DNA of 64,000 bases from Bacteroidales bacterium (GTDB lineage Bacteria > Bacteroidota > Bacteroidia > Bacteroidales > UBA932). Numbering within the stretch: the stretch's first letter is position 1; each line of letters starts with the position of its first letter. The notes under the pieces were generated by a model, which was not told the origin of the DNA, did not search any database, and worked only from the letters and a program-made list of their open reading frames with translations. The position numbers and the translations under genes are program-made. Positions 1 to 8,188 of the stretch are shown piece by piece. The stretch spans positions 186,001-250,000 of the forward strand of contig JAFZOK010000017.1 in assembly GCA_017550655.1 (NCBI GenBank), given 5' to 3'.

Positions 1-122
1 CGGATGCGGAGAACCATCAGCTCCAAACAATTTCAGAACTATGTGGCTATAACCTGGAGCATCATCATCACGCCCTGGCAGACGCTGAAGCCTGCGCCCG
101 CATCGCCCTCCAGATTCTATAA
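1..122 (+). CDS. DnaQ-like 3'-5' exonuclease, C-terminal fragment
   Basis: The first bases read in frame into 39 residues that end at a TAA at 120-122. The segment contains LADAEACARIA preceded by a run of four His, which matches the last motif of DEDDh exonucleases (the HxAxxD region of the DNA polymerase III epsilon family). Residues before it (HQLQTISELCGYNLE) fit the helix that usually precedes that motif. Only the tail is present; the start lies outside the window, so it cannot be told whether this is a stand-alone exonuclease or a fusion. Confidence 0.75.
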   Translation, partial: DAENHQLQTISELCGYNLEHHHHALADAEACARIALQIL

Positions 123-134
123 AAGCCGGAGACG

Positions 135-1115
135 TTAGTTTCGTCTGTTAATAAGGCTAACTACTACCTTAACCATTGTGTCCATTTCGTCTGTACGGCT
201 TTCCGCTATCATCAGAGTAAGGGCAACCAATGTTGCATCGGCGATGCGTTTGGTTCCATTCGGACGGTAAAGGATGCCGTTGTTTTGCATGAACCAGAGA
301 AACAATGTGGCAGCAATTCTTTTGTTACCGTCCACAAAGGAATGGTTCTTGACAACAAGATACAGAAGCATTGCTGCTTTTTCCTCGATGCTCGGATACA
401 AATCCTTGCCATCCCAGGTCTGATAGATCTGACCTATGCTGCTACGGAAACTAGCGTCCTTTTCCACTCCGAATATGCTGCTTCCTCCAAACTTTTTCTT
501 CAAGCTTTTAATAGCTTCCATAGCATTGTCATAAGTTGCGTGGAAACGCTCCGGAGAAGTTGTATCCGCAATTTTCAGATTCTGATAGTCGTAAGAATCC
601 AGAGTGTCCAGGGCGTATGTGTAGTCCCTAATTACATCAAACAATCCCGTTGCCTGATCTGATGAAAGCACAAGTTCCCTGCTGAACACATTCTCCAGAA
701 GTCCCAGCGCACTCTTCAGGTCCTCATATTTCTGCTCGGAGACAATGCTGCGGTTCACGGCATAACCCTTTAGCATATACTGCTTGATGATTCCCGTAGC
801 CCAGATTCTGAACTTGGTTGCCCGAACAGAGTTTACTCGATAGCCGACAGAAATGATCATATCAAGATTGTAGAATACTACCGGCTTATCTGAATTTGCA
901 ATTTGCATTTTTTGCAAAGTGCTATTTTCTCTAAGTTCGCCGATGTCTAGGATATTTCTAATGTGTCTGGAGATACCAGATACATCAACACCAAATAAAT
1001 TGGCGATTGCCTTTTGGGTGGCCCAGATAGTCTCGTTGGAAGCATCCACCATCGCTTCCATTTTCACCAGCCCGTCTTCGGACTGATAAATTACAATGTC
1101 TTTTCTTTCTTCCAT
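135..1115 (-). CDS. RhuM-type / Fic domain protein
   Basis: 326 residues. The N-terminal ~120 residues look like the RhuM 'virulence protein' domain found in many gut and pathogen genomes (WATQKAIANLFGVDVSGISRH, then VVFYNLDMIISVGYRVNS). The C-terminal half is a Fic/Doc fold with the active loop HSFVDGNKRIAA at residues 258-269, where the catalytic His, the acidic residue and the GNKR phosphate-binding residues are intact. Fic enzymes usually transfer AMP or another phosphorylated group to a protein hydroxyl; the target here is unknown. No antitoxin-like gene is adjacent. It ends 13 bp after the convergent exonuclease fragment. The RhuM domain may bind DNA, but that is inference. Confidence 0.85.
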   Translation of the reverse strand: MEERKDIVIYQSEDGLVKMEAMVDASNETIWATQKAIANLFGVDVSGISRHIRNILDIGELRENSTLQKMQIANSDKPVVFYNLDMIISVGYRVNSVRATKFRIWATGIIKQYMLKGYAVNRSIVSEQKYEDLKSALGLLENVFSRELVLSSDQATGLFDVIRDYTYALDTLDSYDYQNLKIADTTSPERFHATYDNAMEAIKSLKKKFGGSSIFGVEKDASFRSSIGQIYQTWDGKDLYPSIEEKAAMLLYLVVKNHSFVDGNKRIAATLFLWFMQNNGILYRPNGTKRIADATLVALTLMIAESRTDEMDTMVKVVVSLINRRN

Positions 1116-1223
1116 GATAAAAAAATGTTAAATCCGTCTGCAATAATAAGCAAACAATCCTTTCAGCCAAACAATTCAATCATTTGATTTTCAATTATTT
1201 TCGCGCACATATAGATATATCAT

Positions 1224-1245
1224 AGATAATCTTTAAGGATTATCT
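1224..1245. promoter_or_regulatory. Inverted repeat, possible operator for the Fic gene
   Basis: Perfect 8-bp arms AGATAATC and GATTATCT separated by 6 bp, about 110 bp upstream of the RhuM/Fic start. There is no other direct evidence for regulator binding. Confidence 0.3.
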
Positions 1246-1364
1246 GAGAAGGATATCATTATTTCATAATACACATAGAATTATCACATAGGAATTCCTA
1301 TATTGATATCGTTATATAGATTAATATGATGTAAATACTATATCTCTTCTCCACGAAGAAAATT

Positions 1365-1418
1365 CAGTACTCTGCCAAAAATCAACAGTATGTTTGATTC
1401 TGCCACTTTTTGGCAAAG
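1365..1418. promoter_or_regulatory. Putative WYL-regulator operator upstream of the AAA+ ATPase
   Basis: The 20 bp at 1399-1418 match 3198-3217 upstream of the WYL gene at 18 of 20 positions (TCTGCyACTTTTTGGCArAG). The core TGCCA-CTTTT-TGGCA is palindromic. A third copy runs in reverse at 1368-1381, sharing 14 bp (TTTTTGGCAGAGTA on the minus strand) with the WYL upstream copy. Both forward copies begin exactly 28 bp before a -7-like element (TTTCTTTG at 1427-1434 and TATATTTG at 3226-3233). Confidence 0.6.
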
Positions 1419-1514
1419 GCAATGCTTTTCTTTGCATTGTGAAAAAAAAATCATCATCGCGATGAAATGATTTTGGAGATTCGGAGTATATAGAAAAAGA
1501 AAGGTATCTGGAGT

Positions 1515-3188
1515 ATGATAAACAAGACGATTATCGAGTGCGTTCGCGCCATAGACACGGCCTTTGACGGAAAAAAATGGCGCAAGAAGGAAGAGACAAC
1601 AGAAATGTCTGCTGTTATCGGGAAAATCAAGAAGACTGCGGAAGATGAATTGGAGCATCTTTGCAGCCTGATGAACTTGAGCCAGGTGCAGGTTATCATC
1701 CTGTCTGCAATGTTACGGGCATCCGGGGCTTATAGAGTAAGTGACGAGGACCTTGCCGGCATAATCGGCATTGATTATCTGGAGTACATATCCTATACGG
1801 ATGAGATTGAGGGACTGAAGAAGGCCGGATACATAAAGATGTCTGACCGTGGCATTTCCATCTCTCCTGTAGCCATGAATGCAATAAAGCACAACAAGCC
1901 GCTTGAAGCGGAACAGGTTACAGGCCTGGACGCAAGGTCTGTCCTTAACCTTATCAAGGTAAAGCTCAAAGATCTGGAAAACAATGACATAACACATGAA
2001 GAGTTCCACGAGTACATAGACTTTCTTGAGGAGAACAACAAGAACAGCATTTGCGATACCTGCAGAAAGTATCTCAAGGAGACCGAGTCTGAGGAGAAAA
2101 TCCTTCTCTATTCGATGATTGCCCGTTTCTGGTTCCAGAACGACGACAATATTGTCTGGGATGACCTGGAAGATTATTTTGAGGAGGGGGCTCTGGCAAT
2201 CGTCCGCAATTATTACAGAAGCGAACGTCTTGTTCTTCAGAAGAGAAAGGTAATAGAACCCAAGGCAGACGGTAGTTTCTTCAGCAAGGATGCCTTCCAT
2301 ATAACAGATGAGGCCAAGGAGGAAATCTTCAAGGACCTGGGATATACCAAAGAGAAGAATGACGACAAGACAAAGGTAAGCGCATCTTCCCTGATAAAGG
2401 CAAGCGACATAGATGCAAAGGAACTGTTTTTCAGCAAGGAGCAGCAGAAACAGCTTCAGACTCTGGAAGAACTGTTTGAAGAAGACAGGCTCAACTCCAT
2501 TATGGAATCGCTGAAGAAAAAGGGAATGAGAACAGGTTTCTCCTGTCTTTTCTACGGATCTCCGGGAACCGGCAAGACAGAGTCCGTGTACCAGATGGCA
2601 AGAAAGAGCGGAAGAGACATATTCCTGATAGATGTGGCCAAGATAAAGAGCTGCTGGGTGGGAGAAAGCGAGAAAAACATCCGCAGGGTATTTAACCAGT
2701 ACCGCGAGTGCGTAAAGAGTGGCGACAAAACCCCTATCCTGCTTTTCAACGAGGCAGACGCCATCTTCGGAATCCGCCAGAGCGGGGCAGAAAGGGCTGT
2801 GGAGAAGATGGAGAACAGCATCCAGAATATCATACTGCAGGAGATGGAGGACCTACAAGGCATCCTCATTGCCACCACTAACCTTACAGGCAACTTCGAC
2901 AAGGCTTTCGACAGGAGGTTCCTCTATAAACTGCGCTTCGACAACCCCGACACCAAGGTCAAGAGCCAGATTTGGAAGTCTATGATTCCGGAGCTGAAAC
3001 CGTCTCAGGCAAAGAAGCTTGCAGCGGAGTTTGATTTCTCCGGCGGACAGATTGAGAACATTGCACGCAAGAAGACGGTGGCCGGGCTGATTAGCGGCAA
3101 GGAGCCTACATACCGCGAGCTTCGCGAGATGTGCAAGACTGAAAGCATCAACGATAAAACTGAAGGCAAGCGTAAAATCGGCTACTAG
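1515..3188 (+). CDS. AAA+ family ATPase with N-terminal helical/winged-helix region
   Basis: 557 residues. Residues 40-130 look helical and winged-helix-like; the AAA+ module begins near residue 300. Walker A is GSPGTGKT at 348-355. Walker B reads ILLFNEAD at 408-415, so Asn412 replaces the usual Asp while the catalytic Glu413 is kept. DRRFLYKLRF supplies the sensor/arginine-finger region. The family resembles CDC48-type stand-alone ATPases that occur in Bacteroidota; the substrate is unknown. The gene is followed by a WYL regulator 66 bp downstream, and the two share a promoter-proximal 20-bp motif, suggesting a regulated stress or defence pair. Start ATG 1515; an in-frame ATG at 1605 is less likely because it would cut into conserved-looking sequence. 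Confidence 0.8.
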   Translation: MINKTIIECVRAIDTAFDGKKWRKKEETTEMSAVIGKIKKTAEDELEHLCSLMNLSQVQVIILSAMLRASGAYRVSDEDLAGIIGIDYLEYISYTDEIEGLKKAGYIKMSDRGISISPVAMNAIKHNKPLEAEQVTGLDARSVLNLIKVKLKDLENNDITHEEFHEYIDFLEENNKNSICDTCRKYLKETESEEKILLYSMIARFWFQNDDNIVWDDLEDYFEEGALAIVRNYYRSERLVLQKRKVIEPKADGSFFSKDAFHITDEAKEEIFKDLGYTKEKNDDKTKVSASSLIKASDIDAKELFFSKEQQKQLQTLEELFEEDRLNSIMESLKKKGMRTGFSCLFYGSPGTGKTESVYQMARKSGRDIFLIDVAKIKSCWVGESEKNIRRVFNQYRECVKSGDKTPILLFNEADAIFGIRQSGAERAVEKMENSIQNIILQEMEDLQGILIATTNLTGNFDKAFDRRFLYKLRFDNPDTKVKSQIWKSMIPELKPSQAKKLAAEFDFSGGQIENIARKKTVAGLISGKEPTYRELREMCKTESINDKTEGKRKIGY

Positions 3189-3197
3189 GGAAAATGC

Positions 3198-3233
3198 TCT
3201 GCTACTTTTTGGCAGAGTATTTTTCTATATTTG
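3198..3233 (+). promoter_or_regulatory. WYL gene promoter (-7 TATATTTG) with overlapping operator motif
   Basis: TATATTTG at 3226-3233 matches the Bacteroidota -7 consensus TAnnTTTG. The 20-bp motif at 3198-3217 (near-identical copy at 1399-1418) covers where RNA polymerase would sit upstream, which fits autorepression or autoactivation. CTCTGC and GCAGAG also make this copy an inverted repeat. Confidence 0.65.
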
Positions 3234-3254
3234 TAACAAATAAGAACATTGGCC

Positions 3255-4151
3255 ATGGCACAGAATTACTTCAACCGTTATTTGTGGCTCATAGACACCA
3301 TCAAGAGGCACGGGCACATAACACTTGCGGAATTAAGCAAAAAATGGGAGCTGAGCCCATACAACCTTAATGGCGAGACGCTCAGCGAGCGCACTTTCCA
3401 CAACCACCGAAAGGCAATTGAGGATACTTTCGGCATCACGATAGAATATGACAGGCCGGATGGTTACTACATCTCAACTGACGGTCTTTCTGACGGGAGC
3501 ATAAAGGAATGGATGCTGGACTGCCTGCTGGTCAACAACCTTATGGGAGAAAGCGCCAGCCTGCACGACAAGATTCTTGTGGAGAACATTCCTTCCAGCG
3601 GACAGTGGCTCAATATAATCATAGACTCGATGAAGGAGGAAAGGGCCATAGAACTCACATACAAAAGCTTCACCAGGGAAGAACCCTCAACCTTCATCGC
3701 CCACCCTTACTGCCTGAAACTTTTCAAGCAGAGGTGGTATCTTCTGGCCCGCAGCCAGGATTACAAGAAACCTCGAATCTATTCACTTGACCGTATCAAG
3801 AACATATCGCCGACCAAAACCAAACTCCAGGTTCCCTCAAAGTTTGATGCCAGGGAATTCTTCTACTCCTATTTTGGAATCATTGCGTCTGACGACATCA
3901 AGCCTTGCACCATAGAGATCCGTGTTGATCCTATCCAGGCCAAATATTTCAAGTCTCTGCCTCTTCACCACTCCCAGGAAATCGTTGAGGAAAAGGAAGA
4001 TTACACTGTTTTCCGGTACTTTGTGGCACCAACATTCGACTTCAGGCAGGAGATTCTCCGCTACGGAGCGGGAGTGGAGGTTCTTTCTCCAAAAGAATTC
4101 AGGGAAGGCATAAAGTCTGAGGTGGCGGAAATGGCAAAGATTTACAAATAA
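3255..4151 (+). CDS. WYL-domain transcriptional regulator
   Basis: 298 residues from ATG 3255; an in-frame TTG at 3249 would add two residues. The N-terminus has a helix-turn-helix (HITLAELSKKWELS, then ERTFHNHRKAIEDTFG). Residues ~125-200 form the WYL domain (AIELTYKSF, HPYCLKLFKQRWYLLARS, YSLDRIKNI), followed by a WCX-like C-terminal segment. WYL regulators of this architecture control defence and DNA-damage loci (BrxR and CapW are known examples). It probably regulates itself and the AAA+ ATPase before it through the shared motif upstream of both. The promoter box ends about 20 bp before the start, so the leader is short. Confidence 0.88.
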   Translation: MAQNYFNRYLWLIDTIKRHGHITLAELSKKWELSPYNLNGETLSERTFHNHRKAIEDTFGITIEYDRPDGYYISTDGLSDGSIKEWMLDCLLVNNLMGESASLHDKILVENIPSSGQWLNIIIDSMKEERAIELTYKSFTREEPSTFIAHPYCLKLFKQRWYLLARSQDYKKPRIYSLDRIKNISPTKTKLQVPSKFDAREFFYSYFGIIASDDIKPCTIEIRVDPIQAKYFKSLPLHHSQEIVEEKEDYTVFRYFVAPTFDFRQEILRYGAGVEVLSPKEFREGIKSEVAEMAKIYK

Positions 4152-4176
4152 TTGCATGAATAACCGCAACTTTTCG

Positions 4177-4184
4177 TAACTTTG
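4177..4184 (+). promoter_or_regulatory. -7 promoter element TAACTTTG for the alkyltransferase gene
   Basis: Exact match to TAnnTTTG, 20 bp before ATG 4205, giving a predicted leader of roughly 15 nt. Confidence 0.5.
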
Positions 4185-4204
4185 GGAAAATGGCATAAAA
4201 GGCC

Positions 4205-4903
4205 ATGCCTGAAGTTATGCAAAAAGTTAAGATCTACGAATACGATTCCCCTTGCGGAAAGCTTTTTCTGGCCGCCAGAAAAGGGAGCCTCTGCCTATGC
4301 AGCTGGGCAGGCAGCAAGAATCTTACCGACACTCTCTCAAGGCTTTCCAAGGCACTTGACATTGAGTTCATTCTCCACGATTCATCTAATGCAGATTCAG
4401 GAGAAGTTGCAGGGGCCAGCCCAAGAAAGGCAAGACAGGAGAAGCCATCGAAGGTAATAGTCTCCGCGATGAAACAGCTCGGCCAGTTCTTCAGCGGAAG
4501 ACGCAAGACTTTCAACATTCCTTATCAAATGGCAGGCACCCCTTTCCAGAATGCCGTGTGGAAGAGTCTGCTGGATATTCCTTACGGAAAGAGCGTTTCG
4601 TATGCAGAGATAGCTTCTATGGCAGGCTATCCGAAAGCCGTCAGGGCTGCGGCCAATGCCTGCGGAGACAATGCGATTTCCATCATAATCCCTTGCCACA
4701 GAGTTATAGGAAGCGATGATGGACTGACCGGCTATGGCGGCGGACTGGGAGCTAAACGCTATCTGCTTGACCTTGAGAGTCCTCAGCAACGTCTGCCTTT
4801 CAAGACCATCACCAAGAAACCTGTAGCAAAGAAGCCCGCAAGGAAAACGGTAAAGAAAACCACGAAAAAGAAAACCACGAAGAAGGGCGATGGTGCTTCG
4901 TAA
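4205..4903 (+). CDS. ogt: Methylated-DNA--[protein]-cysteine S-methyltransferase with Lys-rich tail
   Basis: 232 residues. The catalytic region IIPCHRVIG places the alkyl-acceptor cysteine at C164; the helix-turn-helix (PYGKSVSYAEIASMAG, then AVRAAANACGDN) precedes it, as in Ogt/AGT enzymes that reverse O6-alkylguanine damage in a suicide reaction. The N-terminal half is less conserved. Residues ~202-228 form a histone-H1-like tail made almost only of Lys, Thr, Ala, Pro and Arg, which is not part of the catalytic fold and probably adds non-specific DNA affinity. A comparable tail ends the sigma factor at 16552-17262. Monocistronic by spacing. Confidence 0.92.
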   Translation: MPEVMQKVKIYEYDSPCGKLFLAARKGSLCLCSWAGSKNLTDTLSRLSKALDIEFILHDSSNADSGEVAGASPRKARQEKPSKVIVSAMKQLGQFFSGRRKTFNIPYQMAGTPFQNAVWKSLLDIPYGKSVSYAEIASMAGYPKAVRAAANACGDNAISIIIPCHRVIGSDDGLTGYGGGLGAKRYLLDLESPQQRLPFKTITKKPVAKKPARKTVKKTTKKKTTKKGDGAS

Positions 4904-5003
4904 ATCGCTGGTAATCAACCCATCACAAAATAACCCTCAATAGCCAAACGGCGTTATTTCAGAACACTTTTAAAACCAATAAGTTACAAGACACCATCGC
5001 CCC

Positions 5004-5915
5004 ATGAAAAAGCTCCTCATCATTTTAACCGCCGTTCTGGTCTGCCACAGCCTTCAAGCCCAAAACAACAAAAAGAACCAGAGCAAGACAGACAAGGAAT
5101 ACGAGCAGAAAAAGGCGGCCTTATACGAGGAATTTAAAGAAAATGGCAAATGGCATAATGCCGTCATTCCTCCAGACAGAATCAGGGCGATGAAAATCAA
5201 GAAGCAGATTGATTCGCTCACCAAAGTCAGGGATTCATTGATGCATTATACCGATTCGCTGATAGCTATATCTGACAACAACCGGAAAAGAATAAACAAT
5301 GATATCAACTCGCTGAGAAAAGATTATTACGCTGTTTCAGAAAGTGCTCTGGAAGACGTATACAGAATCAAAAAAGGGCACACCAAAGATTCACTTGAAA
5401 AGATTCTGGCAAACCTCAGCCCAAAGATCAGAAAAAGTAAAGCAGCCCAAAGGATTAAAGAATATCTGACAGAGGAGTCTCTGAAGGCCGGAGACAAGTT
5501 TCAGGAATTCACTTGCTACACCCTGGACGGAAAGAAGTTCAACTGGAAAAGTATCCGCGGCAAGAGGCTTTTCATAATACTCGACGGCTATGACTGCATG
5601 GGTTCCCATATGAATCCGCTTGCTTTCAAGAACTATTACAAGAACGAGATTGAAAAGAAGATCAAAGGACTCGGCGATTTTGTATTCATACCTTATTTTT
5701 CCGAAGACAGTTTTGAGAAGTTCAAGAAGGACGCTGATTACTACGGAATGACTGAATACAACCCGGTTTCCGATATGGAAGGCAATCTGACCAATATTGA
5801 TATAATCTATAATGTCAAAGCTACTCCGACGTGCTTGTACGTAAATGCAGACGGCACCATCAAAGCAATTACTGAAGGATTTGAGCCAAAAGATCTTGAA
5901 GAGTTCCTAAAGTAA
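5004..5915 (+). CDS. Secreted thioredoxin-fold protein (AhpC/TSA-like) lacking CXXC
   Basis: 303 residues with a clear signal peptide (MKKLLIILTAVLVCHSLQAQ). Residues ~20-160 are charged and probably coiled-coil; from ~165 the pattern KAGDKFQEFTCYTLDGKKFNWKSIRGKRLFIIL is typical of TlpA/AhpC-TSA folds, with the cis-Pro region KATPTCLYV near the end. The position that normally holds the redox CXXC reads GYDCMGSHMN, so only one cysteine of the pair is present. It may act as a one-Cys peroxidase or a structural protein rather than a disulfide reductase. It is followed 7 bp later by an exported nitroreductase, suggesting an envelope redox operon. Confidence 0.7.
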   Translation: MKKLLIILTAVLVCHSLQAQNNKKNQSKTDKEYEQKKAALYEEFKENGKWHNAVIPPDRIRAMKIKKQIDSLTKVRDSLMHYTDSLIAISDNNRKRINNDINSLRKDYYAVSESALEDVYRIKKGHTKDSLEKILANLSPKIRKSKAAQRIKEYLTEESLKAGDKFQEFTCYTLDGKKFNWKSIRGKRLFIILDGYDCMGSHMNPLAFKNYYKNEIEKKIKGLGDFVFIPYFSEDSFEKFKKDADYYGMTEYNPVSDMEGNLTNIDIIYNVKATPTCLYVNADGTIKAITEGFEPKDLEEFLK

Positions 5916-5922
5916 AACCCCT

Positions 5923-6561
5923 ATGAAACCCTTAATTATTTGCGCGATTCTGTTTGCTGCTACAGTTATGTCCGCAACAGAATCCTATGCACAGACTGAC
6001 AATAAAGACAAGATCATGAATAATGAAGTATTGAAGGCGCTCAAGGAAAGAAGAAGCGTCCGCAGCTACAAGCCGCAGCAGATAACAGACGAGGAACTCA
6101 AGGCCGTGCTAGAAGCGGGGACCTTTGCGCCTAACGGAATGGGAAGGCAGGATTCCTGGATTGTGGCCGTGCAGGACCCGGAGATTCTGGACCAGCTGAG
6201 GAAGATGAACGCCAAGATACTGGGCGCTACTTCAGACCCTTACTACGGAGCCCCTACCATTGTCCTGGTGTTTGGTTCAGACCCTGAGAAATGGCGCAAC
6301 TCTGTCCAGGACGGATCCCTTGTGCTTGGCAATATGATGAATGCAGCGTACGCCATCGGACTAGGCAGTTGCTGGATTAACCGCGAGATGGAGATGTTCT
6401 CCACGGAAGAAGGCAAGGCCCTGATGCGCAAGATGGACATTCCGGAAGAACTCATCCAGGCAGGGCTTACAGGCATAGGCGCCCTGGCCCTCGGATACCC
6501 GGAGGGAGAACCGCGCCCTGCAAAGCCGCGCAAGGAAAACTACTATAGGATAATCAGGTAA
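5923..6561 (+). CDS. Exported nitroreductase family flavoprotein
   Basis: 212 residues. The catalytic part begins at about residue 33 (EVLKALKERRSVRSYKPQQI), the FMN-binding start of nitroreductases; RRSVRSY, FAPNGMGRQDSWIVAV and LGSCWINRE are the recognisable blocks. Upstream of it is a Sec-like signal peptide (MKPLIICAILFAATVMS, cleavage near SYAQ), which is unusual for a cofactor-binding enzyme that normally folds in the cytoplasm. An alternative start at codon 32 (6016) would make it cytosolic. The tight 7-bp spacing to the upstream ORF favours the exported form. Substrate unknown. Confidence 0.85.
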   Translation: MKPLIICAILFAATVMSATESYAQTDNKDKIMNNEVLKALKERRSVRSYKPQQITDEELKAVLEAGTFAPNGMGRQDSWIVAVQDPEILDQLRKMNAKILGATSDPYYGAPTIVLVFGSDPEKWRNSVQDGSLVLGNMMNAAYAIGLGSCWINREMEMFSTEEGKALMRKMDIPEELIQAGLTGIGALALGYPEGEPRPAKPRKENYYRIIR

Positions 6562-6566
6562 CTGGA

Positions 6567-7670
6567 TTACTCCCCGCTGAATAACTGTTTGACAAACTTG
6601 CGGTTACGCCAGTAATTCTGGATCGGTTTGTTGTTCTCAAAACTATCCAGAGCTTCTGCCATAAGCATCTGTGTTGTTCCTCCGCCATACTTTCCGGAAA
6701 TAATCTTGAGTGCCGGTGCGAGAGCAGACACCAGAACGCTCTCTTTCTGGTTCTTGTATGCCCATTCCATATACTCTTTCTGGCGGGTTATGAAGAGGTA
6801 AAGGACATCATAGTTGATTCTGTCCTTTAACTGTTCGTTCTTGGCGTTCTTCTTCAGGAAAGCATTCCACTTGCGGATTGCATCCTTATCGCTGAGAGGA
6901 AGAAGTTCCAGATTGTGAAGTTCTTCCGCCGCCGGATTTACCTGAGGCTTGCCTTTTTCCTTGTGTGAGACAAGAGAGAAAAGTCCCTGGTCGGAGATAT
7001 TGAAAACCGTTGTGTCTTCCCACTTGTCGTTCTTGTCATCCGGTGTCTTGAAGTAGTAATAATCCTCCTTTGTGAGAGTCTTGCCGTCTTCGGAAAACAC
7101 CATGCTTCCACCTCCAAAATTCTCTCTTGGAGTGTAGTTTCCGTGAGGCTCTGCCTTAAGTATCTCGTTCAGCCAGTCGTGATGGCCTATATATATGGCA
7201 TCCAGCAGGTTGCCCTTATGGTCAAAGGTGGCGTAAAAGTGTCTTACATTCTCCCTGTCTCCAGGATATTCATCATCCCAGAGCCTGTATGCCACTATAG
7301 CTCCAAAGTCCGTCGGAATCACTCCATACTTCAGAAGCTGATAGTAGAAACTGCCTCTCTCCGGAACAAACTTGCCGAAGATCTGCTGCAGAACAGCCTC
7401 TTCCTCCTGGCAAAGGTGCAGTTTCGGCTCATAATGCCACTCGGAACCAAAACCATAATAAGTGCGGTTGTAAGCCTGCCCGTCATCCATGCAGATTCCG
7501 GCACCCATAACCCTTGCCTCGTCCCGCTCGCGATCAGGACGTGTAAACACTGGATTAGAGTTCATAGGATCTATCTTGTACCTTTTCAGCCATTCACGGC
7601 CACCGTCCTGGGCCTTCATCATACCGAAGAAAGCCATTGAAAGTAGGATGCTCATAAGAATTCGTTTCAT
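6567..7670 (-). CDS. Secreted protein of unknown function
   Basis: 367 residues with an N-terminal signal peptide (MKRILMSILLSMAFFGMMKAQ) and no transmembrane segment afterwards. I do not recognise a domain. The central part (FYATFDHKGNLLDAIYIGHHDWL, then FSEDGKTLTKEDYYYF) looks like a beta-rich repeat of a kind seen in Bacteroidota periplasmic proteins; the C-terminal ~100 residues are helical and Lys-rich. It ends 5 bp from the convergent nitroreductase gene. Confidence 0.65.
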   Translation of the reverse strand: MKRILMSILLSMAFFGMMKAQDGGREWLKRYKIDPMNSNPVFTRPDRERDEARVMGAGICMDDGQAYNRTYYGFGSEWHYEPKLHLCQEEEAVLQQIFGKFVPERGSFYYQLLKYGVIPTDFGAIVAYRLWDDEYPGDRENVRHFYATFDHKGNLLDAIYIGHHDWLNEILKAEPHGNYTPRENFGGGSMVFSEDGKTLTKEDYYYFKTPDDKNDKWEDTTVFNISDQGLFSLVSHKEKGKPQVNPAAEELHNLELLPLSDKDAIRKWNAFLKKNAKNEQLKDRINYDVLYLFITRQKEYMEWAYKNQKESVLVSALAPALKIISGKYGGGTTQMLMAEALDSFENNKPIQNYWRNRKFVKQLFSGE

Positions 7671-7748
7671 AGTGATGTATGTTTTGTTTTTCTATTATCC
7701 CCAACTAAACCAACTATAAAGATAGCAAAAAATATGCAATGCTTTCAT

Positions 7749-7756
7749 TATATTTG
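7749..7756 (+). promoter_or_regulatory. -7 element TATATTTG, 7 nt from the ATG at 7764
   Basis: The element lies inside a longer possible reading frame starting at 7734, which argues that the real start is ATG 7764. The predicted transcription start falls at or within a base or two of that ATG, so the mRNA is probably leaderless. Confidence 0.55.
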
Positions 7757-7763
7757 TGTTGTT

Positions 7764-8177
7764 ATGGGAAAGTTATTAAGTATTCAAATAGCACTGATTT
7801 GTTTTCTTGCGGGTTTAATTTCTGCCGGAAACAATGCAGGCGTACCATCAGAACAAAAACAGGAACGTATGATATCAAGTGTGGAAACTAACGGGAGCTG
7901 GGTGTATCTTTATGATGCCAAGGGCAATAAGTACAAGACATTGACGGCCAGTTATGTGGGAGAGGTAAAAGGATTTAGCTCAACATTCTTTGTTTCCAGG
8001 AATGGCAGTTGGATATACCTGTGGGACAGCAACGGAAACAAGTACAAAACCCTTACTTATTCCTATGTGGGAGATGTAATTGGAGTAGCAGGAGACACTT
8101 TTACCTCCCGCAACGGAAGCTGGATTTACACCTGGAACAGTAAAGGTGACAAGATCAACACCCGAACGGCCCATTGA
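7764..8177 (+). CDS. Small secreted protein with three tandem NGSW(V/I)Y repeats
   Basis: 137 residues from ATG 7764 (an ATG at 7734 precedes the -7 box and is rejected). A signal peptide (MGKLLSIQIALICFLAGLISAG) is followed by three copies of a ~35-residue unit: NGSWVYLYDAKGNKYKTLT, NGSWIYLWDSNGNKYKTLT, and a truncated NGSWIYTWNSKGDK. The units look like paired beta-strands (beta-propeller or hairpin blades), and the last repeat is incomplete, so the protein may need to oligomerise to close. Function unknown. Its stop overlaps the TTG that begins the longest possible frame of the next gene. Confidence 0.7.
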   Translation: MGKLLSIQIALICFLAGLISAGNNAGVPSEQKQERMISSVETNGSWVYLYDAKGNKYKTLTASYVGEVKGFSSTFFVSRNGSWIYLWDSNGNKYKTLTYSYVGDVIGVAGDTFTSRNGSWIYTWNSKGDKINTRTAH

Positions 8178-8188
8178 GTTCTTCTAAG

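Larger units (their letters stand above)
1116..1514. other. 399-bp AT-rich divergent intergenic region with several inverted repeats
   Basis: No gene is visible. On the left, AGATAATC (1224-1231) and GATTATCT (1238-1245) form a perfect 8-bp inverted repeat with a 6-bp spacer, a plausible operator for the leftward Fic gene. On the right are an outward pair of TTTTTGGCAG-type sites (1369-1381 and 1399-1418), an inverted repeat CAATGC/GCATTG (1420-1439), and a hairpin AATCAT-CATCGCGATG-AA-ATGATT (1449-1472) in what would be the leader of the ATPase mRNA. Confidence 0.6.

Noticed and set aside
4928..4959. AAATAAC / GTTATTT inverted repeat after the alkyltransferase gene
   Set aside because: Perfect but short and AT-rich with an 18-bp spacer and no T-run; too weak to call a terminator.
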